From the NCBI GenBank assembly GCA_035726825.1, contig JALNTX010000013.1, positions 71,539 through 135,538 on the forward strand: 64,000 nt of DNA, read 5' to 3'. Source of the DNA: Pseudocitrobacter sp913778145 (GTDB lineage Bacteria > Pseudomonadota > Gammaproteobacteria > Enterobacterales > Enterobacteriaceae). This document shows positions 41,505 through 49,222 of the stretch, one piece after another (the stretch's first letter is position 1; each line of letters starts with the position of its first letter). Below the pieces are notes generated by a model. The model made no database searches. It worked only from the letters and a program-made list of their open reading frames with translations, and was not told the origin of the DNA. A program made the translations under genes and the position numbers.

Positions 41505-42842
41505 TTAAACCGCTTTTACCGCATCCGCAATGCGATTAGCGAAAGCGGTAACTTGAGCCTCATCTTCGCCTTCCACCATCACGCGAATCAGCGGCTCGGT
41601 GCCGGATTTGCGCAGCAGCACGCGGCCACGGTTGCCCAGTGCGGCTTCCACCTCAGCCGTCACCGCTTTCACCGTTTCGTTTTCCAGCGGGTCGCCGCTG
41701 CCCGCGGTGAAGCGCACGTTGACCAGCACCTGCGGGAACATCTTCATGCCGCTGCACAGGTCATGCAGAGACATATGGTTGCGCACCATCGCCGCAACGA
41801 CCTGCAGCGCCGCTACGATACCGTCACCGGTGGTAGTTTGATCCAGCAGGATAACGTGGCCGGAGTTTTCCGCGCCGATGCGCCAGTCTTTCTCCTGCAG
41901 TTTTTCCAGCACGTAGCGGTCGCCCACTTTGGCGCGCACAAACGGAATCCCTAACTGTTTCAGCGCCACTTCCAGGCCCATGTTGCTCATCAGGGTGCCG
42001 ACCGCGCCGCCGCGCAGTTTGCCCTGACGCAGGCCTTCGCGAGCGATGATATAGAGAATCTGATCGCCATCGACTTTGTTACCTTCATGGTCAACCATGA
42101 TGACGCGGTCGCCGTCGCCGTCAAAGGCGATGCCAAGATGTGCTTTCTCAGCCAGTACGCGCGCCTGTAAGGCACGCACGTCGGTTGCCCCAACTTCCTG
42201 GTTAATATTGACGCCGTCCGGCTCACAGCCGATAGCAATAACCTGAGCGCCCAGCTCGCGGAAGACATTCGGCGCGATGTGATACGTCGCACCGTTAGCA
42301 CAGTCGACCACGATTTTCAGGTCGTTCAGGCTCAGTTCGTTCGGGAAGGTGGCTTTACAGAATTCGATATAGCGGCCCGCGGCATCCACGATACGGCTGG
42401 CTTTACCCAACTCGGCGGAATCCACGCAGCTGATCTCTTTTTCCAGCTCCGCTTCGATGGCTTCTTCGACTTCATCCGGCAGCTTGGTGCCGTCGATAGA
42501 GAAGAATTTGATGCCGTTGTCGTAGTACGGGTTATGCGATGCAGAGATAACAATGCCCGCTTCAGCACGGAAGGTACGCGTCAGGTAAGCCACCGCCGGT
42601 GTCGGCATTGGGCCAGTGAAGGAGGCAGAAAGCCCCGCCGCCGCCAGGCCAGCTTCCAGGGCGGATTCCAGCATGTAACCAGAGATACGGGTATCTTTAC
42701 CGATGATGATTTTACGTGAACCGTGGCTTGCCAGTACTTTGCCGGCCGCCCAGCCCAGCTTCAGCACGAAATCAGGGGTGATTGGCGCATCGCCTACACG
42801 GCCACGAATGCCATCGGTACCAAAATATTTACGTTTACTCAT
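41505..42842 (-). CDS. glmM: Phosphoglucosamine mutase
   Basis: GlmM converts glucosamine-6-phosphate to glucosamine-1-phosphate on the way to UDP-GlcNAc for peptidoglycan and LPS. The active-site phosphoserine is Ser102 in VISASHNP; the Mg2+ loop is FDGDGDR (about 240-246), and the sugar-binding and phosphate-binding loops (GAENSGH, RKSGTEPLIR) are present. 445 residues, as in E. coli. The ATG overlaps folP by 8 bp. Confidence 0.97.
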   Translation of the reverse strand: MSKRKYFGTDGIRGRVGDAPITPDFVLKLGWAAGKVLASHGSRKIIIGKDTRISGYMLESALEAGLAAAGLSASFTGPMPTPAVAYLTRTFRAEAGIVISASHNPYYDNGIKFFSIDGTKLPDEVEEAIEAELEKEISCVDSAELGKASRIVDAAGRYIEFCKATFPNELSLNDLKIVVDCANGATYHIAPNVFRELGAQVIAIGCEPDGVNINQEVGATDVRALQARVLAEKAHLGIAFDGDGDRVIMVDHEGNKVDGDQILYIIAREGLRQGKLRGGAVGTLMSNMGLEVALKQLGIPFVRAKVGDRYVLEKLQEKDWRIGAENSGHVILLDQTTTGDGIVAALQVVAAMVRNHMSLHDLCSGMKMFPQVLVNVRFTAGSGDPLENETVKAVTAEVEAALGNRGRVLLRKSGTEPLIRVMVEGEDEAQVTAFANRIADAVKAV

Positions 42843-43683
42843 AGCGTTTGTTTTCCTTCGCTGACAACGTAGCTTCCACCACGCGCATCGCTTCTACAGT
42901 TTCTTTGACATCATGGACACGAATAATATGCGCCCCCTGCATTGCGGCAATCACCGCACACGCCAGGCTGCCGCTGAGGCGCTCGGAAGGCCCAACGTTC
43001 AGCAGTTGACCAATCATCGATTTACGCGACATTCCGACGAACAGCGGAAGGCCAAAATGATGGAATTCGGACAGGCGTGCCAGTAATGCATAATTATGAG
43101 AGAGATTCTTACCGAAACCGAACCCTGGGTCGAGGATCAATTTCTCTTTTCCGATACCTGCCGCTTCACATCGGGCGATATGCTCAATAAAGAAGCGATT
43201 AACCTCTTCAAAGACGTCATCATACTTTGGCGCTTCCTGCATGGTTTTCGGGTTACCCTGCATATGCATCAGGGAAACCGGCAGCCCGGTTTCTGCTGCT
43301 GCTTCCAGCGCGCCGGGTTCGGTGAGCGAACGGATATCATTAATAATATGTGCGCCGACGCGCGCGGATTCGCGGATAACTTCCGGCTTTGATGTGTCGA
43401 CGGAGATCCACACTTCAAAGCGCTGGGCTATCGCCTCCACCACCGGGATCACGCGTTCCAGTTCTTCTTCCACGCTGACGTCAGATGCCCCTGGACGCGT
43501 AGACTCACCGCCGACATCCACAATTGTCGCCCCGGCGTTAATCATCAGGTTAGCGTGCTTCACCGCCTCCACTAACGTATTGTGCGTTCCACCGTCGGAG
43601 AACGAATCCGGCGTGACGTTCAGAATGCCCATAACGTGAGGGTGAGAGAGATCCAGCGTGGAGCCCTGGGCGAAGAGTTTCAT
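42835..43683 (-). CDS. folP: Dihydropteroate synthase
   Basis: FolP condenses 6-hydroxymethyl-dihydropterin pyrophosphate with p-aminobenzoate in folate synthesis and is the sulfonamide target. The TIM barrel shows the signatures MGILNVTPDSFSDGG (about residues 18-32), DVGGESTRPGA (about 56-66) and DPGFGFGKN; the conserved Thr62/Pro64 region linked to sulfonamide sensitivity appears unaltered. 282 residues, as in E. coli. Follows ftsH after a terminator hairpin and overlaps glmM. Confidence 0.96.
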   Translation of the reverse strand: MKLFAQGSTLDLSHPHVMGILNVTPDSFSDGGTHNTLVEAVKHANLMINAGATIVDVGGESTRPGASDVSVEEELERVIPVVEAIAQRFEVWISVDTSKPEVIRESARVGAHIINDIRSLTEPGALEAAAETGLPVSLMHMQGNPKTMQEAPKYDDVFEEVNRFFIEHIARCEAAGIGKEKLILDPGFGFGKNLSHNYALLARLSEFHHFGLPLFVGMSRKSMIGQLLNVGPSERLSGSLACAVIAAMQGAHIIRVHDVKETVEAMRVVEATLSAKENKRYE

Positions 43684-43714
43684 GGCTAATCCTTCCGATT
43701 CTTGTCTTGAATGT

Positions 43715-43744
43715 AAAAAAACCCTGAGGCAAGCCTCAGGGTTT
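43715..43744 (-). terminator. Terminator between ftsH and folP
   Basis: On the minus strand AAACCCTGAGGC / GCCTCAGGGTTT, a perfect 12-bp stem with a two-base loop, followed by T-run. It lies 33 bp past ftsH and 32 bp before the folP start; partial termination would separate ftsH from folP-glmM. Confidence 0.85.
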
Positions 43745-43776
43745 CAGGTGATGCTACGCTATCACGTGCGGATAAC

Positions 43777-45711
43777 TTATTTGTCGCCTAACTGTTCTGA
43801 CATGGTGTTGCCCGGGTTCGGCGTACGCGGTTCATCGACCGGACGCGGCGCACGCGGGGTACCATTGTTGTCAGAGTTGTTAGATGAACCCGGTTCTTCC
43901 CAGCCAGCTGGCGGGCGAACATCACGGCGGGCCATCAGGTCATCAATCTGCGGTGCATCGATAGTCTCATATTTCATGAGCGCATCTTTCATCGCGTGCA
44001 GGATGTCCATGTTGTCGTTAAGCAGTTTACGCGCACGATCGTAGTTGCGTTCGATCAGCGATTTTACTTCCTGGTCGATGATACGTGCAGTTTCATCAGA
44101 CATGTGTTTCGCTTTCGCCACACTACGGCCCAGGAACACTTCACCTTCTTCTTCCGCGTACAGCAACGGACCGAGTTTGTCGGAGAAGCCCCACTGGGTC
44201 ACCATGTTACGCGCCAGGTTGGTCGCGACTTTAATGTCGTTCGACGCACCGGTAGAAACATGTTCCGCACCGTAGATGATCTCTTCAGCCAGACGACCGC
44301 CGTACAGCGTAGAAATCTGGCTTTCCAGTTTCTGACGGCTGGCGCTGATTGCGTCGCCTTCAGGCAGGAAGAAGGTCACACCCAGCGCACGTCCGCGCGG
44401 GATAATCGTCACTTTGTGCACCGGATCGTGTTCCGGAACCAGGCGACCGATAATCGCGTGGCCAGCTTCGTGGTATGCGGTCGATTCTTTCTGCGCTTCC
44501 GTCATCACCATGGATCGGCGTTCCGCACCCATCATGATTTTGTCTTTCGCTTTTTCGAACTCAACCATCGATACAACGCGTTTATTACCACGTGCCGCAA
44601 ACAGTGCCGCTTCGTTCACCAGGTTCGCCAGGTCTGCACCGGAGAAGCCAGGGGTACCACGGGCAATGATTGCCGCGTCGATATCTGGCGCCAATGGTAC
44701 GCGACGCATGTGAACTTTCAGGATCTGCTCACGACCACGAACATCTGGCAGACCGACCACAACCTGACGGTCGAAACGGCCAGGACGCAACAGCGCCGGG
44801 TCAAGAACGTCCGGGCGGTTAGTCGCCGCGATAACGATGATACCTTCGTTACCTTCGAAGCCGTCCATTTCAACCAGCATCTGGTTCAGGGTCTGCTCAC
44901 GTTCATCGTGACCACCGCCCAGGCCTGCGCCACGCTGGCGGCCCACGGCGTCGATTTCATCGATAAAGATGATGCACGGTGCTGCTTTCTTCGCCTGTTC
45001 GAACATGTCACGCACACGAGATGCACCGACACCAACGAACATTTCTACGAAGTCAGAACCGGAAATCGTAAAGAACGGAACCTTCGCTTCGCCAGCGATC
45101 GCTTTCGCCAGCAGCGTTTTACCGGTACCCGGAGGGCCAACCATCAGGACGCCTTTCGGGATTTTACCGCCCAGTTTCTGGAAGCGGCTCGGTTCGCGCA
45201 GGTATTCAACCAGTTCACCCACCTCTTCTTTCGCTTCGTCACAGCCTGCGACGTCAGCGAAGGTGGTTTTGATCTGATCTTCCGTCAGCATGCGCGCCTT
45301 GCTCTTACCGAACGACATGGCGCCTTTGCCACCGCCGCCCTGCATCTGGCGCATGAAGAAGATCCAGACACCGATCAGTAACAACATCGGGAACCAGGAA
45401 ATGAAGATAGAAGCCAGCAGGCTCGGTTCTTCAGGCGGTTCGCCAACCACTTTGACATTTTTAGTCAGCAGGTTGTCGAGAAGCTTCGGATCGTTAACCG
45501 GAATGTAAGTCGTGTAACGGTTACTATCTTTCTTGGTAACGTTGATCTCACGTCCGTTGATACGCGCTTCGCGAACCTGGTCCTGATTGACCTCTTGCAG
45601 GAAGGTAGAGTAGTCCACCTTACGGCTATTCGACTCGCTGGGCCCAAAGCTCTGGAATACTGACATCAGCACAACGGCAATGACCAGCCAGAGTATTAGG
45701 TTTTTCGCCAT
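43777..45711 (-). CDS. ftsH: ATP-dependent zinc metalloprotease FtsH
   Basis: FtsH is the essential membrane-bound AAA+ protease that degrades LpxC, sigma-32, SsrA-tagged and misassembled membrane proteins. Start ATG 45711 (MAKNLILWLVIAV) gives 644 residues as in E. coli; an in-frame TTG three codons upstream is an alternative. Two TM helices (about 4-24 and 97-120) enclose a periplasmic domain. Walker A GPPGTGKT (192-199), Walker B IIFIDEIDAVG, the SRH region and the zinc motif HEAGH with a distal Asp are intact. rlmE lies upstream. Confidence 0.97.
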   Translation of the reverse strand: MAKNLILWLVIAVVLMSVFQSFGPSESNSRKVDYSTFLQEVNQDQVREARINGREINVTKKDSNRYTTYIPVNDPKLLDNLLTKNVKVVGEPPEEPSLLASIFISWFPMLLLIGVWIFFMRQMQGGGGKGAMSFGKSKARMLTEDQIKTTFADVAGCDEAKEEVGELVEYLREPSRFQKLGGKIPKGVLMVGPPGTGKTLLAKAIAGEAKVPFFTISGSDFVEMFVGVGASRVRDMFEQAKKAAPCIIFIDEIDAVGRQRGAGLGGGHDEREQTLNQMLVEMDGFEGNEGIIVIAATNRPDVLDPALLRPGRFDRQVVVGLPDVRGREQILKVHMRRVPLAPDIDAAIIARGTPGFSGADLANLVNEAALFAARGNKRVVSMVEFEKAKDKIMMGAERRSMVMTEAQKESTAYHEAGHAIIGRLVPEHDPVHKVTIIPRGRALGVTFFLPEGDAISASRQKLESQISTLYGGRLAEEIIYGAEHVSTGASNDIKVATNLARNMVTQWGFSDKLGPLLYAEEEGEVFLGRSVAKAKHMSDETARIIDQEVKSLIERNYDRARKLLNDNMDILHAMKDALMKYETIDAPQIDDLMARRDVRPPAGWEEPGSSNNSDNNGTPRAPRPVDEPRTPNPGNTMSEQLGDK

Positions 45712-45811
45712 GTCACTCAAGGGATTAACCTCTTATTACAACTGTGTTAAAAACAGCGTCAGGATACTCTATATCCAGTTTCTTTCAAACTTTCGTCTGA
45801 AATTCCACCTT

Positions 45812-46441
45812 CTATGGTTTTCGCCCGGTCGCTACAATGTACACTTCTCGCGAACGTGCGCGGGAAGAGTCCGGCTTACGAACTTTGACCTTCGTAAACA
45901 GGGAGCGAATTTCCCTTAGATACTCATCGAAGCCTTCGCCCTGGAACACCTTCACTACAAAATTACCGCCTGGCGCGAGAACATCACGAGCCATTTCAAG
46001 CGCCAGTTCCACCAGATACATGGCGCGGGGGATATCCACCGCGGGTGTTCCACTCATGTTTGGTGCCATATCTGACATGACAACTTGTACTTTACTGTCA
46101 CCCACGCGTTCCAGCAGCGCTTTCATCACGAGTTCATCACGAAAGTCGCCCTGAAGGAAGTCCACACCAACGATTGGATCCATAGGTAAAAGATCGCAAG
46201 CAATGATGCGGCCTTTGCCACCAATCTGCGTGACCACGTACTGTGACCAGCCTCCTGGGGCAGCACCGAGGTCGACAACCGTCATCCCCGGCTTAAAAAG
46301 TTTGTCACTTTGCTGTATTTCATCAAGTTTAAACCAGGCACGGGAACGTAACCCCTTTTTCTGTGCCGCTTGAACATATTTATCGCTAAAGTGTTCCTGA
46401 AGCCAGCGACTTGAGCTGGCAGAACGCTTCTTACCTGTCAT
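45812..46441 (-). CDS. rlmE: 23S rRNA (uridine-2552-2'-O)-methyltransferase RlmE
   Basis: RlmE (FtsJ/RrmJ) methylates U2552 in the A loop of 23S rRNA, a late step in 50S assembly induced by heat shock. SAM-binding motif VVDLGAAPGGWSQ (about residues 55-67) and the catalytic K-D-K-E tetrad (Lys38 in RAWFKLDE, Asp124 in MSDMAPN, Lys164 in NFVVKVFQG, Glu199 in SREVYIV) are visible. 209 residues, as in E. coli. Upstream of ftsH, with which it forms an operon; divergent from yhbY. Confidence 0.96.
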   Translation of the reverse strand: MTGKKRSASSSRWLQEHFSDKYVQAAQKKGLRSRAWFKLDEIQQSDKLFKPGMTVVDLGAAPGGWSQYVVTQIGGKGRIIACDLLPMDPIVGVDFLQGDFRDELVMKALLERVGDSKVQVVMSDMAPNMSGTPAVDIPRAMYLVELALEMARDVLAPGGNFVVKVFQGEGFDEYLREIRSLFTKVKVRKPDSSRARSREVYIVATGRKP

Positions 46442-46567
46442 TTAACTTTCCCATCGGGGCAGAACATCGTTGCCATGCGGCGTAAATTTCAACGCACTAT
46501 TTGGCGATATATGGGAGATGGCGGTAGAATGACCCGTTTTCAATCCCAACGTAAGCAAAAATATACG

Positions 46568-46861
46568 ATGAATCTGAGTACTAAACAAAAACAGCACCTG
46601 AAAGGTCTGGCACATCCGCTCAAGCCGGTCGTTATGCTTGGCAATAATGGTTTGACCGAAGGGGTACTGGCCGAGATTGAACAAGCGTTAGAGCACCATG
46701 AACTTATCAAGGTGAAAGTCGCGTCTGAAGATCGCGAAACCAAAACCTTGATCGTGGACGCTATCGTGCGCGAAACCGGCGCCTGTAACGTACAGGTCAT
46801 CGGTAAAATGCTGGTGCTTTATCGCCCGAGTAAAGAGCGTAAAATATCGCTGCCACGTTAA
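46568..46861 (+). CDS. yhbY: Ribosome assembly RNA-binding protein YhbY
   Basis: YhbY is a CRM-domain RNA-binding protein that associates with pre-50S particles. The start at 46568 (MNLSTKQKQHLKGLAH) gives 97 residues as in E. coli; an ORF opening at 46475 would add 31 residues across the promoter area. The CRM fold fills the protein, with the GNNGLTEGVLAEI loop (about residues 25-37) matching the conserved GxxG element. Divergent from rlmE. Confidence 0.93.
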   Translation: MNLSTKQKQHLKGLAHPLKPVVMLGNNGLTEGVLAEIEQALEHHELIKVKVASEDRETKTLIVDAIVRETGACNVQVIGKMLVLYRPSKERKISLPR

Positions 46862-46948
46862 GAATATCCTAAAATTGCACACAACAGTGTGTAAAACGAG
46901 GGTTTTCCTTCGCGAAGGCTAGCAACATGCCACGCTCTTCAGCTTGAT

Positions 46949-46972
46949 AAAAGGCCGCTATGCGGCCTTTTT
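46949..46972. terminator. Bidirectional terminator between yhbY and greA
   Basis: AAAGGCCGC-TAT-GCGGCCTTT with T-runs on either strand. It ends rightward yhbY and leftward greA transcripts. Confidence 0.88.
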
Positions 46973-47014
46973 CTTATCTTTACAATGCATCAACAACTCT
47001 GTGTTGGGCAACCG

Positions 47015-47491
47015 TTAAAGATACTCTACCTTAATGATTTCGTACTCAACTTCGCCGCCCGGCGTGCGAATGGTTACGACATCATCCTGCTCTTTACCAA
47101 CCAGACCACGCGCGATCGGCGAGTTCACAGAAATCAGATTCTGCTTAAAGTCCGCCTCGTCATCACCCACGATACGCCAGGTTTGCTCTTCATCATTATC
47201 AAGGTTCAGCACCGTTACCGTGGCGCCGAACACAACGCGACCATTGTTAGGCATTTTGGTGACGTCGATGACCTGCGCGTTAGACAGCTTGGCTTCGATA
47301 TCTTTAATACGACCTTCACAAAAACCCTGCTGCTCACGGGCGGCATGGTATTCAGCATTCTCTTTCAGATCGCCGTGCTCACGCGCTTCCGCGATGGCAG
47401 CAATGATTTCAGGACGGCGAACAGATTTCAGAAAATCGAGTTCTTCACGCAGTTTTTCTGCGCCACGAAGGGTCATCGGAATAGCTTGCAT
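47015..47491 (-). CDS. greA: Transcription elongation factor GreA
   Basis: GreA enters the RNA polymerase secondary channel and triggers cleavage of backtracked RNA. The N-terminal coiled coil (about residues 1-75) has acidic tip residues (Asp/Glu around 41-44, EHGDLKEN), and the C-terminal FKBP-like domain (about 80-158) binds the polymerase. 158 residues, as in E. coli. Preceded by a leader with an intrinsic terminator-like hairpin. Confidence 0.96.
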   Translation of the reverse strand: MQAIPMTLRGAEKLREELDFLKSVRRPEIIAAIAEAREHGDLKENAEYHAAREQQGFCEGRIKDIEAKLSNAQVIDVTKMPNNGRVVFGATVTVLNLDNDEEQTWRIVGDDEADFKQNLISVNSPIARGLVGKEQDDVVTIRTPGGEVEYEIIKVEYL

Positions 47492-47585
47492 TTGTTATAC
47501 CTCTTGAACATTCCTGTTGGGAGCAGTTCACCCCACTCCGGCTCTCAGCCCGCCTGACACCGCCACGCGGCCAGGCCAGAAGCAA

Positions 47586-47640
47586 AAGAAAACCGACCCG
47601 GGTACAAGGCCCCAGGTCAGCAGCAATTTCTCATTTGATA
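47586..47640 (-). ncRNA. graL: GraL-like short transcript in the greA leader
   Basis: About 100 bp before greA the minus strand shows GACCTGGG / CCCGGGTC arms (47595-47618) followed by a T-rich tail (TTTTCTTTT), and just upstream a TAAAAT -10-like element (about 47644-47649). In E. coli most greA transcripts stop in the leader, giving the small RNA GraL; position and structure agree, but exact ends here are estimates. Confidence 0.5.
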
Positions 47641-47737
47641 CGCATTTTACCCTGAAGTTCACTATGGGTCATCGTTTACTTTACAGGGCTTTGCGCCGTA
47701 GTATGTCGGCTTGTTTCCAGGTTGTTAGCGCGGGATT

Positions 47738-49171
47738 ATGCGATTTTCCAGATTTATCATTGGATTGACCACCAGTATAGCGTTTAGCGTTCAGGCCGCG
47801 AATGTTGAAGAGTACATCAGTCAACTTCCCGCAGGGGCCAATCTTGCTTTTATGGTGCAAAAAGTGGGCGCATCAGCGCCAGCAATTGACTACCACAGCC
47901 AGCAGATGGCGCTACCTGCCAGTACGCAGAAAGTGATCACTGCGCTGGCGGCGTTGCTACAGCTTGGCCCTGACTTCCGCTTTACTACCACGCTTGAGAG
48001 TAAAGGTAGCATTGATGGCGGCACGCTGAAAGGCGATTTGGTAGCGCGATTTGGTGGCGATCCGACATTAAAACGTCAGGATATTCGCAATATGGTAGCG
48101 ACCCTGAAAAAAGCGGGCGTACAACAAATCGAAGGGAATGTACTGATCGATACCTCGATTTTTGCAAGCCACGATAAAGCCCCCGGCTGGCCGTGGAACG
48201 ACATGACCCAGTGCTTCAGCGCCCCGCCCGCGGCTGCCATTGTCGATCGCAATTGCTTCTCGATTTCTCTTTATAGCGCGCAAAAAGCGGATGATTTAGC
48301 GTTTATCCGCGTCGCCTCTTACTACCCGGTGACCATGTTTAGCCAGGTGCGCACGCTGGCGAAAGGTTCCCCGGACGCACAGTACTGCGAGCTGGATGTA
48401 GTGCCCGGCGATCTCAACCGCTACACCCTGACCGGTTGCCTGCCGCAACGTTCCGAGCCGCTTCCGCTGGCATTCGCGATCCAGGACGGGGCCAGCTACG
48501 CGGGCGCGATCATTAAAGATGAACTGAAGCAGGCTGGCATTACCTACAGCGGCACGCTGCTGCGCCAGACGCTGGTCAATGAGCCGGGTACAGTGATTGC
48601 CAGTAAGCAGTCTGCGCCGCTGCACGATCTGCTGCGCATTATGTTGAAAAAATCGGACAACATGATCGCCGATACCGTCTTTCGTATGATCGGCCACGCG
48701 CGTTTCAACGTGCCAGGCACCTGGCGCGCCGGTTCGGATGCAGTTCGTCAGATCCTGCGCCAGCAGGCAGGCGTGGATTTAGGCAATACGATTATCGCAG
48801 ATGGTTCCGGCCTTTCACGACATAACCTGATCGCCCCTGCAACGATGATGCAGGTGCTGCAATATATTGCTCAGCATGATAACGAGCTGAACTACATCTC
48901 CATGCTGCCGCTCGCCGGGCACGATGGTTCTCTGCAATATCGTGCAGGTCTTCATCAGGCGGGCGTAGATGGCAAAGTCTCCGCGAAAACGGGCTCATTG
49001 CAGGGCGTCTATAACCTGGCTGGTTTTATCACCACTGCCAGCGGTCAGCGGATGGCGTTTGTGCAGTATCTTTCTGGCTATGCGGTGTCACCGGCGGATC
49101 AACGTAACCGACGTATTCCGTTGGTGCGGTTTGAGAGCAGGTTGTATAAGGATATTTACCAGAATAATTGA
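47738..49171 (+). CDS. dacB: D-alanyl-D-alanine carboxypeptidase/endopeptidase DacB (PBP4)
   Basis: PBP4 is a low-molecular-weight penicillin-binding protein of the S13 family, acting in the periplasm as DD-carboxypeptidase and DD-endopeptidase. A signal peptide ends at QA/AN (residue 20-21). Active-site motifs are intact: Ser62-X-X-Lys65 in PASTQK, SDN in LKKSDNMIAD (about 306) and KTG in SAKTGSL (about 417). The insertion between SXXK and SDN typical of class C LMM PBPs is present. 477 residues, as in E. coli. Confidence 0.96.
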   Translation: MRFSRFIIGLTTSIAFSVQAANVEEYISQLPAGANLAFMVQKVGASAPAIDYHSQQMALPASTQKVITALAALLQLGPDFRFTTTLESKGSIDGGTLKGDLVARFGGDPTLKRQDIRNMVATLKKAGVQQIEGNVLIDTSIFASHDKAPGWPWNDMTQCFSAPPAAAIVDRNCFSISLYSAQKADDLAFIRVASYYPVTMFSQVRTLAKGSPDAQYCELDVVPGDLNRYTLTGCLPQRSEPLPLAFAIQDGASYAGAIIKDELKQAGITYSGTLLRQTLVNEPGTVIASKQSAPLHDLLRIMLKKSDNMIADTVFRMIGHARFNVPGTWRAGSDAVRQILRQQAGVDLGNTIIADGSGLSRHNLIAPATMMQVLQYIAQHDNELNYISMLPLAGHDGSLQYRAGLHQAGVDGKVSAKTGSLQGVYNLAGFITTASGQRMAFVQYLSGYAVSPADQRNRRIPLVRFESRLYKDIYQNN

Positions 49172-49172
49172 T

Positions 49173-49204
49173 AATAACTGGCGAGAAACCTCTCGCCAGT
49201 TATT
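49173..49204. terminator. Shared terminator of dacB and the opgB-like gene
   Basis: AATAACTGGCGAGA-AACC-TCTCGCCAGTTATT, a perfect 14-bp stem followed by TTATTATTTTA on the plus strand; on the minus strand weaker T-rich flanks suit the leftward gene too. Confidence 0.85.
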
Positions 49205-49222
49205 TATTATTTTATGGCTGCG

